From Anaerocolumna jejuensis DSM 15929 (lineage in GTDB: Bacteria > Bacillota > Clostridia > Lachnospirales > Lachnospiraceae), in NCBI RefSeq assembly GCF_900142215.1, contig NZ_FRAC01000035.1:1-64000 (forward strand): a DNA stretch of 64,000 nucleotides. The letters run 5' to 3'. Positions 59,451-64,000 of this stretch are shown one piece after another (position 1 is the first letter of the stretch; each line of letters starts with the position of its first letter). Both the position numbers and the translations under genes were made by a program. The notes under the pieces were generated by a model. The model did no database searches and was not told where the DNA came from. It saw nothing but the letters and a program-made list of their open reading frames with translations.

Positions 59451-60884
59451 TTATAATTCCTTCAATAACCTTACATAAAACTCGACTGTTTGAAGCAAGG
59501 CAGCAATGGGAATTCTCTCGTTATGCCCGTGTATTAAGCCTCGTTCTTCTTTGGAAAGGCGCATGGCAGAAAAACGGTATACCCTGTCTGTAATCCGGCA
59601 GTAATGCCTTGAGTCACTGCAAGCCATCATCAGGTAAGGTGAAACCACAACTTCCGGCCAGGTTATTTTGATTACTTTTTTCAACTTATGCCATTCCTCA
59701 CAGGAAGTATCCGAGCAAATAGAGGGATTCATACCACTTACCAGGGAAGTCTTAATTTTATCATTTCCAATGGTTTTCTTAAGATATTCTACCGCAGAAT
59801 CAATCGTATCTTCTCCAAGAAGTCTCATATTAATTCCGAACCTGGCCTTGGATGGAAGAACATTATAGGCCTTGCTGCCTTCCATTCTGGTAACGGCAAC
59901 CGTCGTCCGAACCATGGCATTCAGTTCTCCTCCGGCTTTCTTGCAAATCATATCCAACACCGGTGCAAAGCACCAGAGATTGGCAAAAATAATCCGATAG
60001 GCAAATGAAGAATGCCTTCCCAAGGTATCAAACATCTCCAGAACCGGTTTGGTCATCTGACGTTTAAAGGGATGCTTTTCTATTTTGGTCACTGCTTCAC
60101 TAAGCTGGCCGAGAATGGTATGAACGGGAGGAGTAGAGGCATGCCCGCCCTGGCTTTCCATTTCAAAGTCCATATCCACGCTGCCCTTTTCTCCGATTCC
60201 AACAAGAGCACACTCTCCTGTAACTCCCGGGAATACATGATCCACCACAGCACCGCCTTCGTCAAGAACCAACGCCGGCTTAATACCCTTATTCTCCAAA
60301 TGAGCTACCATATCCGGACAGCTGTCTCCTGCGATTTCCTCTTCTCCTGAAAAAGCCAGGTAGAGGTCATTTTCCGGAATATAACCTTCTGCAAGCAGCT
60401 GTTCCAATGCTTCCATTACTCCGCAAAGAGTTCCTTTGGTATCAAGAGTTCCTCTCCCCCATATGTATCCATCTTCCACAAGCCCGTCAAAAGCCGGTTT
60501 CCTCCACTGGGCTTCCTCTACCGGAACCACATCATAATGTGCCATGCAGACAGATGGCTTTGCAGAAGACTTGCCCTTGAGGTAATATAGAAGGCCGGTC
60601 TTTCCAACCTTCTCCAGTTCACATTTCTCATGAATCCTTGGAAATCTTTTCTTTAATAATTCTTCGAATTCACGGAATTCCTCACGGTCAATCAGGGCTT
60701 CGTCACGGTAGGACACCGTTTTACACCGTATCATAGCTGACATGTCATCAATTATTTTGCTGTTGTTAACTAAAATTTGCTCTTTCTCAATGCCTTCTGT
60801 TTTTTCAGGCTTAAATAGCATGGCTCTGATGAAAATAACTGCCAGAAAAGCAAGTATAATTATAACGATTATTATTCCAACCAT
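59451..60884 (-). CDS. Membrane-anchored M20-family peptidase
   Basis: The 477-residue protein has an N-terminal membrane anchor (residues 3-22, VGIIIVIIILAFLAVIF). An M20 zinc peptidase domain follows: AHYDVVP with His116, GRGTLDTKG with Asp148, GEEE with the catalytic Glu at 181-182, and a dimerisation domain in the middle. It resembles PM20D1/carboxypeptidase-like enzymes acting on N-acyl amino acids or peptides. The substrate cannot be read from the sequence. AAGGAAATT precedes the ATG. A branched terminator follows after the 14-bp repeat. Confidence 0.9.
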   Translation of the reverse strand: MVGIIIVIIILAFLAVIFIRAMLFKPEKTEGIEKEQILVNNSKIIDDMSAMIRCKTVSYRDEALIDREEFREFEELLKKRFPRIHEKCELEKVGKTGLLYYLKGKSSAKPSVCMAHYDVVPVEEAQWRKPAFDGLVEDGYIWGRGTLDTKGTLCGVMEALEQLLAEGYIPENDLYLAFSGEEEIAGDSCPDMVAHLENKGIKPALVLDEGGAVVDHVFPGVTGECALVGIGEKGSVDMDFEMESQGGHASTPPVHTILGQLSEAVTKIEKHPFKRQMTKPVLEMFDTLGRHSSFAYRIIFANLWCFAPVLDMICKKAGGELNAMVRTTVAVTRMEGSKAYNVLPSKARFGINMRLLGEDTIDSAVEYLKKTIGNDKIKTSLVSGMNPSICSDTSCEEWHKLKKVIKITWPEVVVSPYLMMACSDSRHYCRITDRVYRFSAMRLSKEERGLIHGHNERIPIAALLQTVEFYVRLLKEL

Positions 60885-60983
60885 TTATAAATTTCCTTTC
60901 CTAAAATGTATTCTTCCGCTTACTACATCATTTTATTATATCATCAAAGACTTTTCTGCAGCCATGACTCGTTCATTTCATAC

Positions 60984-61012
60984 TTTACAAAGTACACATT
61001 GCGTGTTATATT
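60984..61012 (+). promoter_or_regulatory. Promoter of the antisense antitoxin RNA
   Basis: TTTACA at 60984-60989, a 17-bp spacer, and TATATT at 61007-61012 on the plus strand, facing the toxin gene. Confidence 0.65.
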
Positions 61013-61018
61013 GGAGTT

Positions 61019-61107
61019 AGAAAAGGAACAACCGCCCACTAGGGGTTTGACCGATTATATGAGAAGCAACGCCACCCGAACCGTCCAAAGTATCAGGGTG
61101 GTTTTGC
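61019..61107 (+). ncRNA. Antisense antitoxin RNA of a type I toxin-antitoxin locus
   Basis: The predicted plus-strand RNA starts about seven bases after TATATT. It ends at the hairpin CCACCC (61072-61077) with GGGTGG (61096-61101) followed by TTTT. It is fully complementary to the 3' untranslated part of the toxin mRNA. That 3'-overlap layout is known from par/Fst and TxpA-RatA loci. No open frame is present. Confidence 0.65.
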
Positions 61108-61116
61108 TATGTATGA

Positions 61117-61206
61117 CTACTTACAAAACGTAAAAACGAATGTAAGCAATGTCAAAAGAAATATACCAAAAGTCAGTATATCCTTAAAATCAAAATGATT
61201 TTTCAT
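61117..61206 (-). CDS. Holin-like type I toxin peptide, 29 residues
   Basis: The 29-residue peptide begins MKNHFDFKDIL. It continues with a single hydrophobic helix rich in Phe, Leu and Thr (about residues 10-27) and ends CK. This matches the small holin-like or Fst/TxpA-type membrane toxins in size and layout. A purine-rich site (GGGGGTGAGG) precedes the ATG. A complete promoter on the minus strand lies at 61275-61303, and a convergent antisense RNA overlaps the 3' end of the message. Activity is inferred from architecture. Confidence 0.7.
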   Translation of the reverse strand: MKNHFDFKDILTFGIFLLTLLTFVFTFCK

Positions 61207-61274
61207 AGGCCTCACCCCCATTCCCAGGAGAATGAAGGTCAAAACACCCTGCAACACGATTGTTCCATAGTGCT

Positions 61275-61303
61275 ATTTTACCATATTCTTACATCAGTTA
61301 CAA
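61275..61303 (-). promoter_or_regulatory. Promoter of the toxin gene
   Basis: On the minus strand TTGTAA (61298-61303), 17 bp, then TAAAAT (61275-61280). The leader to the toxin ATG would be about 60 nt. Confidence 0.75.
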
Positions 61304-61397
61304 TTCAAATAATGCATTACTTGAGAACAAATAATGTATTACTTGATTGAACAGGCTGGCTCTGATGATTTCAAATTTATCAATTTTAAGACAGAAA

Positions 61398-62300
61398 TTA
61401 CCGGCTCTTATAAAAGGCTTCCACATTTCTTTTAAATAGTTTCGCCGGACGGTGCCCTGCACCTTCAAGCACTTTATCGGTTTCATTTACCAGCCCTGCT
61501 ATCTTTCTGCGGAAATTAGCTGCCAAAAGCTCTTCATCCAGTATGGTTTCAAATGCCTTCTGCAATTGTGTCAGCGTAAAATACTCCGGCATCAGATTAA
61601 ATGTAATCCTTCCATCTATCTCTGTAATTTCCCGCAATTTTTTCAAAGCACATACAATAATCATAGCATGGTCAAATGCCAGTCCACCCGATTCCAGTAT
61701 GTTGTAACTAACAGATTCATGATAATCCTGATAACTTTTAATTTCTTTCACCCTGCTGGAAAGCTTAATATCTTCACAAGACAGCTTCAGGCAATAAACT
61801 GTATCAATTTCAATACTATCCTCGCCTTTCAGAAAGTTCCGTTCTTCTGCCTCTTTCTCCAGCTCAATATCAAACCACTGTGCCTCACTGGCATCATCTC
61901 CAGCACGATGCTTGCATTTGTTTCCATCCATTAGTGCCATAAAAGTATTCGATATGATCCAGCCTCTTGGATCCCTGTCCTTGTCGCTGTACACATCAAC
62001 CAGTTCCATATAAGCTCGCTTGATATGCGTCTCCTCAAACAGTTCACGGCTTGCTGTTTCCCTTACCGTTTCACCTTTTCTCGCAAACCCGCCGGGCAGC
62101 GCCCAGTCATTACGAAAAGGATGAGCCCCTCTGCGGATTAATAACAATCTCAGTTTTTGCTCCGGGAGCTTCCTGTAATTATCTTTTTCATCCGGCATAA
62201 TTGAAAATACAGCAATATCAGCTGCGATAGACGGTCTTTCATACTTTGTAATATCATAACCTTTTATAAATTCTTTTTCATCATTGTTTTCTTTCTTCAT
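61398..62300 (-). CDS. Nudix hydrolase with NrtR-like C-terminal domain
   Basis: The 300-residue protein has an N-terminal Nudix domain with the box GGFARKGETVRETASRELFEETHI (about 71-94; the usual Gly near the end is His). Its C-terminal winged-helix-like part (about 220-300: LTQLQKAFETILDEELLAANFRRKI) is typical of NrtR. NrtR proteins sense ADP-ribose and control NAD genes; others are pure hydrolases. No NAD biosynthesis genes are nearby, so either role is possible. AGGAGG precedes the ATG. It overlaps the gene encoded upstream by 20 bases. Confidence 0.85.
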   Translation of the reverse strand: MKKENNDEKEFIKGYDITKYERPSIAADIAVFSIMPDEKDNYRKLPEQKLRLLLIRRGAHPFRNDWALPGGFARKGETVRETASRELFEETHIKRAYMELVDVYSDKDRDPRGWIISNTFMALMDGNKCKHRAGDDASEAQWFDIELEKEAEERNFLKGEDSIEIDTVYCLKLSCEDIKLSSRVKEIKSYQDYHESVSYNILESGGLAFDHAMIIVCALKKLREITEIDGRITFNLMPEYFTLTQLQKAFETILDEELLAANFRRKIAGLVNETDKVLEGAGHRPAKLFKRNVEAFYKSR

Positions 62301-62766
62301 AATAGCCTCCTAAATATCCCCATTCTAGCCTTGCTGCTCTTTCATAGGCATCTGCCTTTGTAACCTCTTTTATTATCGGACTGCCATATAAACAATATCC
62401 TACATAATAATATTTATTGCATCTACTGCATTTTAAATATGCATTCATGGTATAGTGATTTCCCCTCTCTATCCAGTAACCAAAATCTTTTGGTTGACAG
62501 TTTGCCGCAAATAAACTCAATTCCTCCATATCAACCAGCTCCTGCAATACGATTTCTTTTATCCTTTTTTCTGCTATCATTGCACCAATGACCTTGCAGG
62601 CTTCACAGGTATCTTGAGCTGTCTTCTCATGAACCTCTTCTGCTGATGTACAGGATTCTTTTGATTTTTTCTTAAAGTAGTTTATCAATTTCATTATTCT
62701 GTTCAACTTATTGCCTGAATTCATTTCCTTGTTCTGGACCTGCATATTCGTTAAATATCCTTTCAT
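62281..62766 (-). CDS. Unknown protein with two CxxC motifs
   Basis: The 161-residue protein has a basic N-terminus. It carries CEAC (about 54-57) and CSRC (about 113-116), which could bind zinc, and an aromatic end (EWGYLGGYYEERKQ). No signal peptide or membrane helix is visible. I do not recognise the family. It overlaps the Nudix gene by 20 bases and is probably co-transcribed with it. The start is uncertain: the ATG at 62766 touches GAGG, while the ATG at 62745 has AAAGGA 13 bases upstream. Confidence 0.55.
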   Translation of the reverse strand: MKGYLTNMQVQNKEMNSGNKLNRIMKLINYFKKKSKESCTSAEEVHEKTAQDTCEACKVIGAMIAEKRIKEIVLQELVDMEELSLFAANCQPKDFGYWIERGNHYTMNAYLKCSRCNKYYYVGYCLYGSPIIKEVTKADAYERAARLEWGYLGGYYEERKQ

Positions 62767-62881
62767 CCTCAGCTTAGCATAGGCTTTTCAAAACATAGAC
62801 ATACATTGAAAGCCGGCTCGGGCCATGACTCTAACTAATACGGAATAAATTTTATTGCTTCCTTGGGGATTATTCCATTAT

Positions 62882-63556
62882 CTATTTATAATAATAGTAC
62901 AAGTTTCCCTGATACACCTCTTCCAGTACACTAAGCCTGTCAAATTTAACAATCCTATCCAATTCCACAATCAAATGATGCTTATCAAAGTTCAAAACAT
63001 ACTCTTTTACATAATTTATAATTTTGCTCTGATAATTATCGTATTTATCGTCGAATGCAGCATCCCGCAAAAATACGGTATATACTCCATATCCACTGTT
63101 AACGACCTTGGCCACCCCGTATTCAGCATATTTTTTCTCTATTTCGGGGCATAGGCTTAATCCTGCTTCACGGATTACTTCGTCCCTCCAGATTCTTGGA
63201 AAATAAAAGCCTGAGATTCCCGGCTTCGGATAACTAATATTTGCCCATTCATAATCCTGATAGAGGTGATTAGATTTACATACTTGCAGGAATTTATCCA
63301 GGCTATCCTTATAAATACTTTTCTTACTTCCATGCCGAAAAAAGCCTTCGAATAAGTCACTTAAAATACAAATATTATATTTACCATATGTGTCGTGATT
63401 TTTATATATGTCTTTCTCAAAATAAAGATTATATAATATAACTCCTCGCTCGCTGTACCAATTCTGCATTTCTTTTAATAAAAGGCCCGGTTCCTTTTTC
63501 CCTTCTATGAATGCAATTGTTTCATCATATAAATCCTTGGAGATTAAATTTGGCAT
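62882..63556 (-). CDS. Unknown protein
   Basis: The 224-residue protein has no signal or membrane segment and is rich in Tyr, Lys and Asp. Stretches such as EWANISYPKPGISGFYFPRIWRDEVIREAGL and SGYGVYTVFLRDAAFDDKYDNY suggest a compact cytosolic fold. I cannot name its family. ATG at 63556 has GGATGGTGAT upstream and is preferred to the ATG at 63574, which has no site. It is isolated by about 115 bases from the next gene on the same strand. Confidence 0.5.
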   Translation of the reverse strand: MPNLISKDLYDETIAFIEGKKEPGLLLKEMQNWYSERGVILYNLYFEKDIYKNHDTYGKYNICILSDLFEGFFRHGSKKSIYKDSLDKFLQVCKSNHLYQDYEWANISYPKPGISGFYFPRIWRDEVIREAGLSLCPEIEKKYAEYGVAKVVNSGYGVYTVFLRDAAFDDKYDNYQSKIINYVKEYVLNFDKHHLIVELDRIVKFDRLSVLEEVYQGNLYYYYK

Positions 63557-63574
63557 CGTTATATCACCATCCAT

Positions 63575-63902
63575 AAATATTATTTTGATTTTTATGTTCT
63601 GTTATAGTCAATGCTGCTATTTACATTCTGTTATAATTTATTTATTTATTATTATCAATATGATAATATCATTGAATGTATTTGTCAAGACCAACTATAC
63701 TAATTATTACTTGTACATATGTAAATTCATTTACAAATTAATTTATATATTCAACTACTTTTAAAAATGGAACGGTACCTACAACATTGTCATATCTATT
63801 ATAATGAATTTGCCACACCAAACTTTTCAAATGAAATCAGGAAATGTATTTGAAAATCTGAAAATATCGTGTATTTTAATGGGCTTTGGGAGTATCCTAA
63901 AG
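63575..63902. other. AT-rich stretch before a possible insertion sequence
   Basis: Very AT-rich DNA with no convincing gene, terminator or promoter. An 85-codon open frame covering part of it lacks a ribosome binding site and has a sequence expected by chance at this base composition. Confidence 0.45.
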
Positions 63903-64000
63903 ATTGTGTAAACCTTCAAACTGATGTAAGATGATTACAACAGTTTGGAGGTTTTATAATGTCAAAGAGAACGCGAGACGAATCACCACAGAAACAGGCT
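63903..64000 (+). mobile_element. Possible left end of an IS256-like insertion sequence
   Basis: GATTGTGTAAACC at about 63902-63914 resembles the GTGTAAA-type terminal repeats of IS256-family elements. It lies 45 bases before a well-placed start codon. The element runs out of the window, so the other end and the transposase motifs cannot be checked. Confidence 0.35.
63959..64000 (+). CDS. Start of a coding region, possibly a transposase, cut by the window edge
   Basis: ATG at 63959 is preceded by TTGGAGG with proper spacing and begins MSKRTRDESPQKQA. The 14 visible residues are hydrophilic and basic, as at the start of some transposases, but do not allow a family call. Confidence 0.4.
   Translation, partial: MSKRTRDESPQKQA

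Overview
The window looks like a chromosomal segment of a motile, Gram-positive, low-GC anaerobe of the class Clostridia, most likely a Lachnospiraceae relative. The evidence is strong AGGAGG-type ribosome binding sites, SigD-type flagellar promoters, the fliW-csrA-flagellin arrangement, a SpoIID-like secreted protein, a group IIC intron and AT-rich codon use. The assignment rests on gene content only. No rRNA, tRNA or CRISPR array was found. Layout: (1) 1-6.3 kb holds pyrG (CTP synthase) with a terminator-like leader hairpin, a secreted SpoIID/LytB-domain protein, an ECF sigma factor with a large membrane-anchored putative anti-sigma factor, and a LytTR response regulator. (2) 6.3-9.2 kb is repeat-rich: an 8-bp and a 72-73-bp tandem array, then a complete group IIC intron sitting just behind the transcription terminator of an lspA-like gene. 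(3) 9.2-39 kb is one long minus-strand flagellar and flagellar-glycosylation region. In transcription order it reads flgM, flgN, two tandem flgK genes, flgL, fliW, csrA, flaG, fliD, fliS, a FliT-like gene, flagellin, a small helical protein, and a Maf/DUF115 motility-associated glycosyltransferase. A nonulosonic (legionaminic-type) sugar pathway follows (legB, hexapeptide acyltransferase, legC, ptmE-like nucleotidyltransferase, neuD-like, neuB/legI, neuC/legG, two Gfo/Idh oxidoreductases, a 5'-truncated SDR, neuA/legF), then three glycosyltransferases and a second small helical protein. (4) 39.4-44 kb has lysA, a PHP-domain phosphoesterase, a TrmB-like regulator and a VanZ-like protein, separated by two palindromic, MITE-like elements. 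(5) 44.3-49 kb is a type II topoisomerase pair (GyrB/ParE-like and GyrA/ParC-like) split by an array of a two-hairpin repeat. (6) 49-57.3 kb is a nucleoside uptake and salvage operon (deoC, deoD, BMP lipoprotein, nupO, nupP, nupQ homologues) divergent from a DeoR-family regulator. (7) 57.5-64 kb holds a DUF2680-like secreted protein, an AraC/GyrI-like regulator, a 14-bp tandem array, a membrane-anchored M20 peptidase, a type I toxin-antitoxin locus with a 29-residue toxin, a Nudix/NrtR-like protein, two unknown proteins, and the left edge of what may be an IS256-like element. The genes form three working groups. The flagellar set makes hook-filament junction, cap and filament proteins, with CsrA and FliW probably controlling flagellin translation through a GGA-loop hairpin seen in the flagellin leader. 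The sugar set makes a CMP-nonulosonate that Maf and the other glycosyltransferases probably attach to flagellin. The nucleoside set imports nucleosides, phosphorolyses them (DeoD) and feeds deoxyribose-phosphate to DeoC. The most unusual structures are the dispersed two-hairpin repeat family, found at four places and each time reading in the same direction as the gene downstream, the type I toxin-antitoxin locus, an orphan structured-RNA candidate near 11.3 kb, and the two palindromic elements near 39.3 and 42 kb.
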